64,000 bases of DNA from Treponema denticola (lineage in GTDB: Bacteria; Spirochaetota; Spirochaetia; Treponematales; Treponemataceae). Shown one piece after another: positions 1 through 7,845 of the stretch; position 1 is the first letter of the stretch, and every line of letters begins with the position of its first letter. The translations under genes were made by a program, and so were the position numbers. The stretch spans positions 1,612,001 through 1,676,000 of the forward strand of contig NZ_CP038800.1 in assembly GCF_024400535.1 (NCBI RefSeq), in the 5' to 3' direction. The notes beneath the pieces are model-generated. The model made no database searches and was not told the DNA's origin. It was given only the letters and a program-made list of their open reading frames with translations.

Positions 1-2
1 AA

Positions 3-470
3 GACAGGCAAACGCTCTTAAATGACGGAACAAAAAAGATTATAATAAATGCAAATGCCTTTACAAAAGCAGAAGATGAAAATTTAAGCGGATTTTTGGA
101 ATATGTAAAAACCGGCAAGGTTACAACAGAGTTTACAGGGAGGATAGAAAATATGATAGAAAAATTAAAAAGCAATGAACAAGCGAGAAGCGAATACCGC
201 TTTATCTCAGGGTTTGAAATGGATGCCCGCTATTATGGCAGACAAGAAGGTTTAGAAGAAGGCAGACAAGAGGGCTTGAAAGAAGGTAGACAAGCCGGAA
301 TGCAAGCCGGAATGCAAGCCGGAATGCAAGTTGGAAGAGAACAAGGTTTTACAGAAGGGGTAATGCAAACTGCAAAGAACTTGCTTGATATAGGTTTATC
401 TGTTGAAAATATCTCAAAAGCTACAGGTTTAAGTTGTAACGAAATAGAAAGACTTAAAATTAAGCAGTAA
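3..470 (+). CDS. Rpn-family (PD-(D/E)XK nuclease/putative transposase) protein, C-terminal part
   Basis: The frame is open from the left edge of the window, so the gene starts outside it; the first internal Met is at 96. The residues before that Met (NDGTKKIIINANAF, then GFLEYVKTGK) match the same region of the Rpn remnant at 33191-33655, which identifies the family. Rpn proteins are recombination-promoting nucleases often annotated as PD-(D/E)XK transposases; the nuclease core would lie upstream. Visible here are the linker, a glycine/glutamine-rich repeat tract (GRQEG, GMQAG units) and the terminal helix motif IGLSVENISKATGL-x4-IERL. The C-terminus is intact. No Rpn function can be tested from this part alone. 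Confidence 0.75.
   Translation, partial: DRQTLLNDGTKKIIINANAFTKAEDENLSGFLEYVKTGKVTTEFTGRIENMIEKLKSNEQARSEYRFISGFEMDARYYGRQEGLEEGRQEGLKEGRQAGMQAGMQAGMQVGREQGFTEGVMQTAKNLLDIGLSVENISKATGLSCNEIERLKIKQ
294..329 (+). repeat. Three perfect 12-bp in-frame tandem repeats
   Basis: The unit GCCGGAATGCAA occurs three times without interruption and encodes the GMQA repeats of the Rpn-family protein. Because the unit is four codons, slippage would change protein length without a frameshift. Further imperfect GRQEG/GLKEG units precede it from about 238. Confidence 0.85.
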
Positions 471-550
471 GTTTAGCAGCAAATTTCTAGTTTAAGTACT
501 TTCCATATCCTTTCAAGTAAGTTAAGTTCCCTATCAATTTAGCCGATACT

Positions 551-2026
551 ATGGACATGGGCAGGTGTAACATAAACTTTAAAAAATATATTTTTATTTT
601 GTTTTTTTCTCTTTCGTTTTTTTCCGTTTATTCTGATGATGAGATTAAGGAGTCTTATGACAGCGAATTTTTAAAGGCTGATGAGGGGCTGATTCCTCTG
701 GTTCCTTTAGATAGAGTGCCCGATTCCGCATTAGTTAGAAGAGATATTGCAAAATCATGGCTTTTAGCGGCTCCTGAAGAAATTGCCTCCCGGCATTTAA
801 ATATTGACGCGGATTCGGCCGGAAACCTTTTTAAAATAAGATCGGTATATCTAAAAGAAAAAAAGCTTCTTGCCGTAGTTATAAGCCCGATTGATACCGA
901 GTTTTCAAACCTCGAAAAGGTTCCGCAAGGGACATGGATTTTATACCGGAATTATGAAACCGGAGCTCCTGAATGTATTAAAATTTATCCGCGTGAAAAT
1001 CCTGAACTTTATTTAAGCATAAGGCCTTCATCATCAAAAGATAAATCGCTTATAAGTATTTGTCTTTTTAATACTTATGTCAGAAAAGATATTTCCGTAG
1101 GTATTCCTTTTGAGAATTTATATTATTTGCCTCTTTTAAAACTAAGGGATATTACAAAGGATATGCTCCCTTGGGATATCTTCAATCCGCCTATTTTTTA
1201 TAACGGTGTTGAAGCGGCATCAGATACAATTCGGGAAAGGTTAAAGACCTTGGTTTATATTCAAGACGGAGCCTTTGACGAATTCGGTAAGCCTGTCCAT
1301 TTAATGGACGGAAGACCTCAGACTGAAGATGATATTGTAAAAGCCATTCGGCCCGATCAAAGGCTTAAAGATATAAAAGGCGGTGTAAACTGTTCAGGTT
1401 TTGCCAAATGGATAGTGGATGGAATGATTCGGCCCATAGCAGGGCAGGGTATCTTTATTAAAAGCCTTAAAACAGAAACCGATGTGCCTAATACTTATTT
1501 TACCAAGCCTTACAAGGAAAGAGACCTTTATTTCGGCCTTGAATGGATACGCAATCTTGCGGCTGCAGCTTTAAGTTTAAACGTAAAACGTACTATAAAG
1601 CCCATCGGTTCCGGCGTCGATGTTACGATTGAACCCTTTGCTCTTGTGCCTCCCATAAAGCAAAAGAATGTAAAAGAAGATTTTGCTTCGTTTAAGGGAT
1701 ATGAAAAAACAGCGGGTTATCAGACTTCTTATTTACAAGCTCTCCTTTATTATCTTGCGATAAGCGAGCCGGGGCATTTTTATTTAGGAGCGGTAAGCCG
1801 GACAGTAAGCCGGGCTGCAAGCCCGGAAAAAGGAAGTCCGCCTCTTAGACAATATCACCATATTGCAGCCTTTTTCCCTTATTTTGACGTTTTCGGTAAT
1901 TTTCATATTGATGTTTACGAAAGCGGAGAGGAAACTTCAATAGAGCAATTTATGAGTTTAAACTCTGATGCCTTTACAGCCTTGGTCAGAATAAGGGCAC
2001 CCCAACCCGGAGTATTCAATCCGTAA
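551..2026 (+). CDS. Exported protein with NlpC/P60-like NCSGF motif
   Basis: A 491-residue protein with an N-terminal hydrophobic signal segment (residues about 11-28) ending near VYSDD, so probably periplasmic or surface exposed. At about residue 282 it has GGVNCSGFAKW, which resembles the catalytic Cys box of NlpC/P60 papain-like peptidases. Histidines near residues 435-438 (YHHIA) and 455 (NFHID) could complete a catalytic site, but this is inference. No family was recognised with certainty. There is no Shine-Dalgarno sequence before the ATG at 551. A second ATG at 557 lies 6 nt after a weak -10 box (GATACT, 545-550; TTAAGT at 522-527, spacing 17), so translation may start at 557. Confidence 0.7.
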   Translation: MDMGRCNINFKKYIFILFFSLSFFSVYSDDEIKESYDSEFLKADEGLIPLVPLDRVPDSALVRRDIAKSWLLAAPEEIASRHLNIDADSAGNLFKIRSVYLKEKKLLAVVISPIDTEFSNLEKVPQGTWILYRNYETGAPECIKIYPRENPELYLSIRPSSSKDKSLISICLFNTYVRKDISVGIPFENLYYLPLLKLRDITKDMLPWDIFNPPIFYNGVEAASDTIRERLKTLVYIQDGAFDEFGKPVHLMDGRPQTEDDIVKAIRPDQRLKDIKGGVNCSGFAKWIVDGMIRPIAGQGIFIKSLKTETDVPNTYFTKPYKERDLYFGLEWIRNLAAAALSLNVKRTIKPIGSGVDVTIEPFALVPPIKQKNVKEDFASFKGYEKTAGYQTSYLQALLYYLAISEPGHFYLGAVSRTVSRAASPEKGSPPLRQYHHIAAFFPYFDVFGNFHIDVYESGEETSIEQFMSLNSDAFTALVRIRAPQPGVFNP

Positions 2027-2060
2027 AATCGGCTGTAGGGCCTAGGCCGCCGACAGGCTG

Positions 2061-2549
2061 TCATAGACTGCTTATTACTTGAGGCAGAGCCCTATCTCCC
2101 ATTTTATTTTTTAATAAAAAGGCTAGGGCAGTTCCGGTTAAAAGCCCTAAAAAAAGGCCTCCTACAACGGCTTTTTCGGTGTAGAAAATAAGGTAGGAGC
2201 TCAAACTGAAAACAAAGGCTAGAAGTACGGGAAGAATAACCGAAGAAAGGGTTTGAATCCTTGTTTGGTTTTCCTTAATTTCTACAATAACGAAGTCTCC
2301 TTTTTTTAAATTTCTTCCGCTATTGTTTAAGGCAGTAATCTTATTTCCGCTGACTGCTAAAAGCCCCCTTTCCTTATTCTTACCTGCAAAACCGCAGCCT
2401 CCGCAAGTTGCACAGCTTTTTACTGCAGAGCAGTCTTTTTGGTTTATGGAGCAGGCGTTTTCGGTCTTTGAATTATCCAAATCTATGTTTATCTTTTCTA
2501 CATTGTTTTTATCGGTCCACACTGACGTAACTATTCCGTATCTTTGCAA
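2061..2549 (-). CDS. rseC: RseC/MucC-family membrane protein
   Basis: 162 residues. The N-terminal half has a small domain with a cysteine cluster (CSINQKDC, then CATCGGCGF at residues about 33-53), followed by a basic-acidic segment (GDFVIVEI) and two hydrophobic helices at about 103-122 and 126-146. This is the layout of the RseC/MucC family, inner-membrane proteins linked to sigma-E control and to the Rsx/Rnf SoxR-reducing system. Which role applies in a spirochaete is unknown; an Rnf complex elsewhere in the genome is a plausible partner. It is the last gene of a four-gene operon and overlaps the preceding YmdB-like gene by 19 nt. Confidence 0.85.
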   Translation of the reverse strand: MQRYGIVTSVWTDKNNVEKINIDLDNSKTENACSINQKDCSAVKSCATCGGCGFAGKNKERGLLAVSGNKITALNNSGRNLKKGDFVIVEIKENQTRIQTLSSVILPVLLAFVFSLSSYLIFYTEKAVVGGLFLGLLTGTALAFLLKNKMGDRALPQVISSL

Positions 2550-3334
2550 AGTTCCGACTCCTCAAAAATTCTTTTTATTTCTATTGCGTTCCCATCATCA
2601 TCGGTTTTGATAAAAAGGCCTTGAAGGACGGGGCGTGCCCAAGCGTCTTTTCCAAAATCGGGAAGGCAGGTGCGGTATTCTCTTATTTTATCTTCAATCG
2701 CATATCCGCCGACCGAATTAAGGCTTCCTGTTCTGCCTGCATCCGTTATGTAGGCGGTTTTATTTTCTAAAATACACTCATCGGCTGTCTGCACCCTTGT
2801 TCCCGATCCGATCAGGGCTGAAACCTTGCCTGAAAGCAAAAAGCCTAGGGCTTGTTTTTCTGCTGTTGCAAAAGAGGAAAAATCCACAAAGATGATATCC
2901 GCTTCTTCTTTTAATCGGGAAACAAGTTTTTCGGTTTCAGTAAAGGGGTTTTCAGCCATTATTTTGTGATGTCCTATTCTGCCGATGACTGAAACGACGG
3001 CTATTTTTTTGTTTGGTTTTAAATTAAAAATCTTCCATCCGTTGCCGGGAGATTCCGACGGCAAATTAAAGGGGCGTAGTACATGGGGTGTTTTAGGAAG
3101 GTCATCTACCAAGTCTTTTTTTTGAAAGATTAAATCTCCTGAAGTGATACAGTCGATACCGAGTTTTTTTAAGTAGACGGCATGCTGTTTTCCAAGCCCA
3201 CCCGAGCCCGTAGCCGAATTTGCATTAGCAATAACAAAATCGGCCTTATATTTTTCTTTTAAATTTGAAAGTTGTGTTTTTACGAGCCATACACCGGCCT
3301 TGCCTGTAATTTCGGCAATATATAAAATATTCAT
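2531..3334 (-). CDS. YmdB-like phosphoesterase homologue lacking the metal ligands
   Basis: 267 residues, the usual length of the YmdB family (TIGR00282), dinuclear-metal phosphodiesterases reported to act on 2',3'-cAMP. The scaffold is clear (FVIANAN, VLRPFNLP, VQTADECIL, AYITDAG-TG). The residues that bind metal are not conserved: GD8 is AE8, the E39/N40 pair is N39/S40, GNH67-68 is GDL, the His in DFHAEAT is Ser153, and GTHTH has become GSGTR (178 and 180). Known in the family: these positions coordinate the two metals. Inference: the protein is no longer a YmdB-type phosphodiesterase and may bind a ligand or a partner. It sits between TPR and rseC genes, 3 nt from the former. Confidence 0.8.
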   Translation of the reverse strand: MNILYIAEITGKAGVWLVKTQLSNLKEKYKADFVIANANSATGSGGLGKQHAVYLKKLGIDCITSGDLIFQKKDLVDDLPKTPHVLRPFNLPSESPGNGWKIFNLKPNKKIAVVSVIGRIGHHKIMAENPFTETEKLVSRLKEEADIIFVDFSSFATAEKQALGFLLSGKVSALIGSGTRVQTADECILENKTAYITDAGRTGSLNSVGGYAIEDKIREYRTCLPDFGKDAWARPVLQGLFIKTDDDGNAIEIKRIFEESELCKDTE

Positions 3335-3337
3335 TAT

Positions 3338-3862
3338 TTATTCTTGATAATCCATCTCTTTTAAAATTTTATTGCATCTTTCAGCCAAATCATTCATTCC
3401 CAGTTCAAGATAGGTATCACGCAAGTTAAAAACCGCATCTCCCATTTCAGGGTCAAGTGTAACGGCCGATTCAAAGGCTCTCCGTGCAGCCCTATAGTTT
3501 TCCTTATTAAACAAAACCGTTCCGTAATTATTCCAAACCCTTCCGTTTTCGGGCTCCAGTTTTATAGCGCTTTCAAAGGCTCTTTCTGCCTGATCGATGT
3601 CTCCCGTTTCAAATAAAACAAGCCCTAATGAATCCCAAGCGTCAGCCTCATAGGGATTGTATTTTAAGGATTGAAAAAGGGCAAACTTACTGTCGTTTTG
3701 TCTTTTAGCGGCATAGTAGCTCAAACCTAGGTTGAGCCACATCAGGCTGTTATCGGGTTCAAGGGCAAGCCCTTTTTTTAAGCAGGCTATAGCTTCATTG
3801 TGAAAGCCCTGCATAGACATGCTCACTCCCGTATCGTTAAAAAATTGAGCCGATTCTTGCAT
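3338..3862 (-). CDS. Tetratricopeptide-repeat protein
   Basis: 174 residues made almost wholly of TPR units, with the typical W/L/G/Y-A-P pattern (ALEPDNSLMWLNLGLSYY; EADAWDSLGLVL; NGRVWNNYGTVL; MGDAVFNLRDTYL). No signal peptide, so it is probably a cytoplasmic scaffold. It lies 3 nt from both the polyprenyl synthase stop and the YmdB-like start, so it is translated from the same message. Partner unknown. Confidence 0.85.
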   Translation of the reverse strand: MQESAQFFNDTGVSMSMQGFHNEAIACLKKGLALEPDNSLMWLNLGLSYYAAKRQNDSKFALFQSLKYNPYEADAWDSLGLVLFETGDIDQAERAFESAIKLEPENGRVWNNYGTVLFNKENYRAARRAFESAVTLDPEMGDAVFNLRDTYLELGMNDLAERCNKILKEMDYQE

Positions 3863-3865
3863 TTT

Positions 3866-4900
3866 CTACCTCAATATCGTGTTAAACAAATCGAAGATAA
3901 GTTCTTTTGCTTCGTTTTGTTTGTAATTATTTTGAAGCTTTATCAATGAAGCTTCTACAATCTTTTTGCCGTAATCTTCTGCCCTTTTTACAGCCTTTGA
4001 AGAACAAATAGCCGAAATCGAGGCTTCGACTGCTGGAGATTCTATGCCTTCTTTTGCAGCCTGTTTAAATAAAAGCTTTATTTTTTCGGCACCTTCAGGA
4101 TTTTCTTCCGTATAAAAAATTAGAGGAAGGCTTTTTTTGCCTTCAACTATGTCATCGCCCCGCCTTTTACCGGCGTTGCCTTCGGTAATATTTTTTACAT
4201 CGTCCAAGATCTGAAAACCTATACCCATATCGGTCATAAGTTTTCCGTATTCCAGAACTTCATTGATAGGTTTACCGGCAGCTATAAAGCCTAATTCTCC
4301 TGCCAACTTTGCAAGAGAGCCCGTTTTTAGGCTTATCATAGTTATGTATTCGTCGACTGACGGAATTATATCGGGATTTGAATGCCAGCCTATGTCCATA
4401 GACTGCCCTAAATGGAGCCTTCTTAAATTTTGCGAGTAAAGCGAGTATATTTCGGCCCTCACGGATTCTGAAACTTCATAATTTATCAGGGGATTAAGGG
4501 CTTCAAAATAAAGCCATGAGGCGGAATTTAAAGCCGTATCAAGCCCATATTTTATGTGAGCCGCAGGAGCACCTCTGCGGGTATCGGATTTATCCTCTAT
4601 ATCGTCATGGACGAGGCTTGCCGTATGACAAAATTCGATGAGGGGGGTAAGGGGGTAGGCCTTTTCGGGATCGCCTTCCGCAAGTTCGCATGAAAGAACG
4701 CATAGAAGGGGCCTCCACCTTTTTCCTCCGCGTTTTACCAAATCCCTTACAGGATTGATGATATTCAAAAAAAAGCCGGCCGGCAAGCCGTAAGCTAATT
4801 CGCCGAAACTTTGAGAAATCCACAAAGAATTTATTTTTTCGGGCAAAAAACAATCGAGAGTTTTTTCGATATGTTCAAGCCTATTTTTTAATTCCATCAT
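3866..4900 (-). CDS. Polyprenyl diphosphate synthase
   Basis: Trans-isoprenyl diphosphate synthase that condenses isopentenyl diphosphate onto allylic primers, making the chains for quinones or lipid carriers. Visible: GGKRWRP, the first aspartate-rich motif in LVHDDIEDKSDTRRG, and GDDIVEGKKSLPLI. The second aspartate-rich motif reads DDVKN where DDxxD is usual, so the last Asp is Asn. The frame could start at a GTG at 4918, but the promoter at 4909-4937 overlaps that codon. The ATG at 4900 (or the next one at 4897), 8 nt after the -10 box, is therefore the likely start, giving about 344 residues. First gene of the operon leading to rseC; chain length cannot be read from sequence alone. Confidence 0.85.
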   Translation of the reverse strand: MMELKNRLEHIEKTLDCFLPEKINSLWISQSFGELAYGLPAGFFLNIINPVRDLVKRGGKRWRPLLCVLSCELAEGDPEKAYPLTPLIEFCHTASLVHDDIEDKSDTRRGAPAAHIKYGLDTALNSASWLYFEALNPLINYEVSESVRAEIYSLYSQNLRRLHLGQSMDIGWHSNPDIIPSVDEYITMISLKTGSLAKLAGELGFIAAGKPINEVLEYGKLMTDMGIGFQILDDVKNITEGNAGKRRGDDIVEGKKSLPLIFYTEENPEGAEKIKLLFKQAAKEGIESPAVEASISAICSSKAVKRAEDYGKKIVEASLIKLQNNYKQNEAKELIFDLFNTILR

Positions 4901-4908
4901 CTTTTCAC

Positions 4909-4937
4909 AATATATCACAAAAATGGAAAATTGACAA
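4909..4937 (-). promoter_or_regulatory. Sigma-70 promoter of the polyprenyl synthase operon
   Basis: On the minus strand: TTGTCA, 17 nt, TATATT. The -10 box ends 8 nt before the ATG at 4900, predicting a leaderless transcript. It decides the start codon because the upstream GTG lies at the -10 box. Confidence 0.75.
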
Positions 4938-5000
4938 TCTATACTCAGAAAATTATCAAGCCTTTTAGTTTTACATAACTTTTAAGACAGGCGGCATACA

Positions 5001-5021
5001 GTCTACAGACTGTCTACAGAC
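5001..5021 (+). repeat. Tandem 10-bp repeat, candidate operator for cit genes
   Basis: GTCTACAGAC occurs at 5001-5010 and again at 5012-5021. Each copy is itself a near-perfect palindrome (GTCT/AGAC arms). The second copy ends 3 nt before the -35 box of the citrate lyase promoter, a position typical of a regulator binding site. No regulator gene is in the window. Confidence 0.5.
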
Positions 5022-5024
5022 AGA

Positions 5025-5053
5025 TTGACTTATACTTCATGTACTGTTATAAT
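5025..5053 (+). promoter_or_regulatory. Sigma-70 promoter of citDEF
   Basis: TTGACT at 5025-5030, 17 nt, TATAAT at 5048-5053. The leader is about 25 nt and contains the ribosome binding site AAGGGG (5074-5079) before citD. Confidence 0.8.
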
Positions 5054-5084
5054 ACTTATCATATCAAATTTTTAAGGGGTATCT

Positions 5085-5348
5085 ATGCAAATAAAACGAG
5101 AAGCGGTTTGCGGAACACTCCAATCAAATGATTGCCTTGTCCGTATTGTTCCTTCCGAAAAACTTGAACTTGACTTAAAAAGCTCTGTTTTAAACGAATT
5201 CGGTGCACAAATTAAAAAAACGGTGCAGGAAGTATTGGATGAGTTTGAAGTAAAAAATGCCAAGCTCTTTATCGAAGACAAGGGTGCCTTAGATTGTACA
5301 ATCAAGGCCCGTGTAGAAACAGCATTGAGGCGCGCAAATGAAGAATAG
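5085..5348 (+). CDS. citD: Citrate lyase acyl carrier protein (gamma subunit)
   Basis: 87 residues, the usual size of CitD, the carrier that holds acetyl and citryl groups on a phosphoribosyl-dephospho-CoA arm. The N-terminal motif GTLQSNDCLVRI places a serine at residue 14, the known attachment position. Its stop overlaps the citE start by 11 nt. The enzymes that make and attach the prosthetic group (CitG, CitX) and the acetylating ligase (CitC) are not in this window. Confidence 0.93.
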   Translation: MQIKREAVCGTLQSNDCLVRIVPSEKLELDLKSSVLNEFGAQIKKTVQEVLDEFEVKNAKLFIEDKGALDCTIKARVETALRRANEE

Positions 5349-6207
5349 AAGAAGTATGCTTTTTATGCCCGGTAATAATCCGGGAATGTTGGTATCGGCC
5401 GATATTTTGGGAGCGGATTCCATCATTTACGATTTGGAAGATGCCGTCTCTCTTGATGAAAAAGACTCGGCCCGTACTCTGGTGCGGAATGCTCTTTCCT
5501 TTTTAAAGTTTACCTATTCCGAAATCACTGTAAGAATAAACCCCATCGACTCCCCTTATTGGGAAAAGGACTTGGAGGCAATTATTCCGGTTCTTCCCGA
5601 CGGAATCGTAATTCCTAAGGCTTCGGTCGATGCCGTTCACTCGGTCGAGCAAAAAATAAACGAGATAAAAAAGGCTCACAATATCACTAAGAATTTCAGC
5701 TTTCTTATGCTGGTAGAATCGGCCCGCGGAATTATGGATGTAAATTCGATAGCCAAGGCCTCATCGCTAATTCAAGGCCTTCTTTTAGGCGGCGAAGATT
5801 ATTCGGTCGATATGGGAATTCAGCGTACCCGTCTTTCAAAAGAACTGGAATACGCCCGCTTTAGTTTGACGACAGCCGCCCATGCATACGGTTTGGACTC
5901 CCTTGATACACCCTTTACGGATGTAGAAGACTTTGAGGGGCTAAGGCTCGATACGGCCTTTAGTAAGAGCATAGGATTTTCGGGCCGCTTGGTTATCAAT
6001 CCCCGTCAGGTCGAAGAGATTCATAAAATATTTTCTCCTTCAAGTGCCGAAATTGAAAGAGCCGAGGCTATTTTACAGGCTGCGGAAGAAGCCAAACAAA
6101 AGGGCTTAGGCGTATTCAGCTTTAAGGGAAAGATGGTCGACTTACCGGTTATCAAGAGGGCTCAAGCTCTTTATGATTCTGCCAAAAACTGGGGCTTGAT
6201 AAAATAG
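5338..6207 (+). CDS. citE: Citrate lyase beta subunit (citryl-ACP lyase)
   Basis: 289 residues of the HpcH/HpaI aldolase-like CitE family, which cleaves citryl-ACP to acetyl-ACP and oxaloacetate. Visible: RSMLFMPGNNPGML at the N-terminus, DLEDAVSLDEKDSAR with the acidic metal/substrate region, LVESARGI, and GGEDYSVDMGIQRT. Starts inside citD and is followed by citF after 12 nt. Confidence 0.93.
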   Translation: MKNRRSMLFMPGNNPGMLVSADILGADSIIYDLEDAVSLDEKDSARTLVRNALSFLKFTYSEITVRINPIDSPYWEKDLEAIIPVLPDGIVIPKASVDAVHSVEQKINEIKKAHNITKNFSFLMLVESARGIMDVNSIAKASSLIQGLLLGGEDYSVDMGIQRTRLSKELEYARFSLTTAAHAYGLDSLDTPFTDVEDFEGLRLDTAFSKSIGFSGRLVINPRQVEEIHKIFSPSSAEIERAEAILQAAEEAKQKGLGVFSFKGKMVDLPVIKRAQALYDSAKNWGLIK

Positions 6208-6219
6208 GGAGGAAGAGAT

Positions 6220-7716
6220 ATGAATAACATACTTGGAAGAGAAGGCTTGGACAATCCTTTTAAGGGAGCCTTTGTAAATAAAAAAAATGCAAAATATGAG
6301 CTTACAAAAAATGTAAAACCCGCCTTAGGGAAAACCTTAGCCCAAGCCCTTGATGAGCTTAAACTCCATGACGGAATGGTTATAAGTTTTCATCATCACC
6401 TTAGAAACGGCGACTATGTTCTTGATATGGTAATGAGGGAAATTAAAAAAAGAGGAATCAAAGATTTGACCGTAATGGCTTCTTCGATTTTCCCCTGCCA
6501 TGAGATTTTGGTTGAACTTATGGAAGACGGAACGGTTACCCAACTTATTACCTCCTATATGTCAGGGCCTGTTGCAAAGGCTGTAAGCTACGGTAAGTGT
6601 AAAAAGCCCGTAATTATGACGACACACGGCGGACGACCCAGAATGATTTTAGAAAAAGAGGTTACGATAGACGCTGCCTTTTTAGCCTCGCCTTGTGTAG
6701 ACGATCAAGGAAATATTTCGGGCTCCGAAGGAAGGTCATTTTGCGGTTCCTTAGGTTATGCCGTAGCCGATGCTCAAATGGCAAAAAAAACTATAGCCAT
6801 TACCGATACAAGAGTTTCAAAGGTTAAAAGACCAGACATTGAAGGCCGTTTTGTCGACATGGTGGTAGAGGTAGATAAAATAGGAGACCCTGCAGGTATT
6901 GTAAGCGGAACAACTCAGATTACAAAAGATCCGATCGGCTTAAAAATAGCCCGCGACTGCCGCACTCTTATTGAACACTCAGGTCTTTTTAAAAACGGCT
7001 TTAGTATGCAGACCGGAGCAGGCGGTATTTCCCTTGCTGTTGCAGATGAAATGCACCGAGCAATGAAAGAAAAAAACATAAAGGGAAGTTTCGGCTGTGG
7101 TGGAATTACAGGCTATTTTGTAAAGATGCTTGAAGAAGGTCTTTTTGAAGATCTTTATGATGTTCAGTGCTTTGACCTTTCGGCCGTAGATTCTACCGAA
7201 AAAAATGTAAACCATCACAAGATTTCAGCCGACCTTTATGCAAACCCTAACAATCCCGACCATGTTGCAGGAAAGCTTGACGTCGTTATCCTCGGTGCAA
7301 GCGAAATAGATTTGGACTATAACGTAAACGTAACCACCGGTTCCGACGGTATAATATTGGGAGGTTCGGGAGGACATGCCGATACGGCAGCAGGAGCAAA
7401 ACTTTCAATAATCGTTTCAAAGCTCTTTAATGCCCGCATTTCTTGTCTCGTCGATAAGGTCCGCACCGTAACCACTCCGGGAGAAACAATCGATGTTTTT
7501 GTTACTGATAGAGGTATTGCAATTAATCCGCGCCATGCAGATTTAATTAAAAAGCTGAAGGCGGAAACAAATCTTGAAATTAAAACTATCGAAGAATTAA
7601 AAGAAATTGCAGAATCCTTTACAGGAAAACCTCAAGTTAAGCCCCGTTCCGGCGAAGTGGTGGGAATAAGCACCTACCGTGACGGTACCGTTTTAGATGT
7701 CATAAATAAGGTTTAA
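6220..7716 (+). CDS. citF: Citrate lyase alpha subunit (citrate CoA-transferase)
   Basis: 498 residues, about the length of CitF, which exchanges acetyl-ACP for citryl-ACP. Recognisable features are NKKNAKYELTKNVKPALGKTL near the N-terminus, SFHHHLRNGDYVL, the GTTQITKDPIGLKIA segment, GGSGGHADTAAGAKLS and the C-terminal GEVVGISTYRDGTVLDVI. A good ribosome binding site (GGGAGGAAGAG) lies before the ATG. Last gene of the operon; a hairpin follows at 7726. Confidence 0.93.
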   Translation: MNNILGREGLDNPFKGAFVNKKNAKYELTKNVKPALGKTLAQALDELKLHDGMVISFHHHLRNGDYVLDMVMREIKKRGIKDLTVMASSIFPCHEILVELMEDGTVTQLITSYMSGPVAKAVSYGKCKKPVIMTTHGGRPRMILEKEVTIDAAFLASPCVDDQGNISGSEGRSFCGSLGYAVADAQMAKKTIAITDTRVSKVKRPDIEGRFVDMVVEVDKIGDPAGIVSGTTQITKDPIGLKIARDCRTLIEHSGLFKNGFSMQTGAGGISLAVADEMHRAMKEKNIKGSFGCGGITGYFVKMLEEGLFEDLYDVQCFDLSAVDSTEKNVNHHKISADLYANPNNPDHVAGKLDVVILGASEIDLDYNVNVTTGSDGIILGGSGGHADTAAGAKLSIIVSKLFNARISCLVDKVRTVTTPGETIDVFVTDRGIAINPRHADLIKKLKAETNLEIKTIEELKEIAESFTGKPQVKPRSGEVVGISTYRDGTVLDVINKV

Positions 7717-7725
7717 AAATAGAGA

Positions 7726-7755
7726 TGCCGATTAAATTACTCTATTTAATCGGCA
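7726..7755 (+). terminator. Perfect 12-bp hairpin after citF
   Basis: TGCCGATTAAAT pairs perfectly with ATTTAATCGGCA around a 6-nt loop, 9 nt after the citF stop. There is no long T-run behind it, so it may be a weak terminator or an mRNA-stabilising structure. Confidence 0.6.
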
Positions 7756-7845
7756 CCGCCTATTATAAAATTATTCTATAAATTCGGATTTTACTCTTTA
7801 AAAATACTACCAACTATGTTATCATTATTATAACGGAGGAAGCTT

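Noticed and set aside
2323-2610. 95-codon plus-strand frame over rseC
   Set aside because: It is antisense to rseC and the end of the YmdB-like gene, whose protein families are clear, and it lacks a ribosome binding site.
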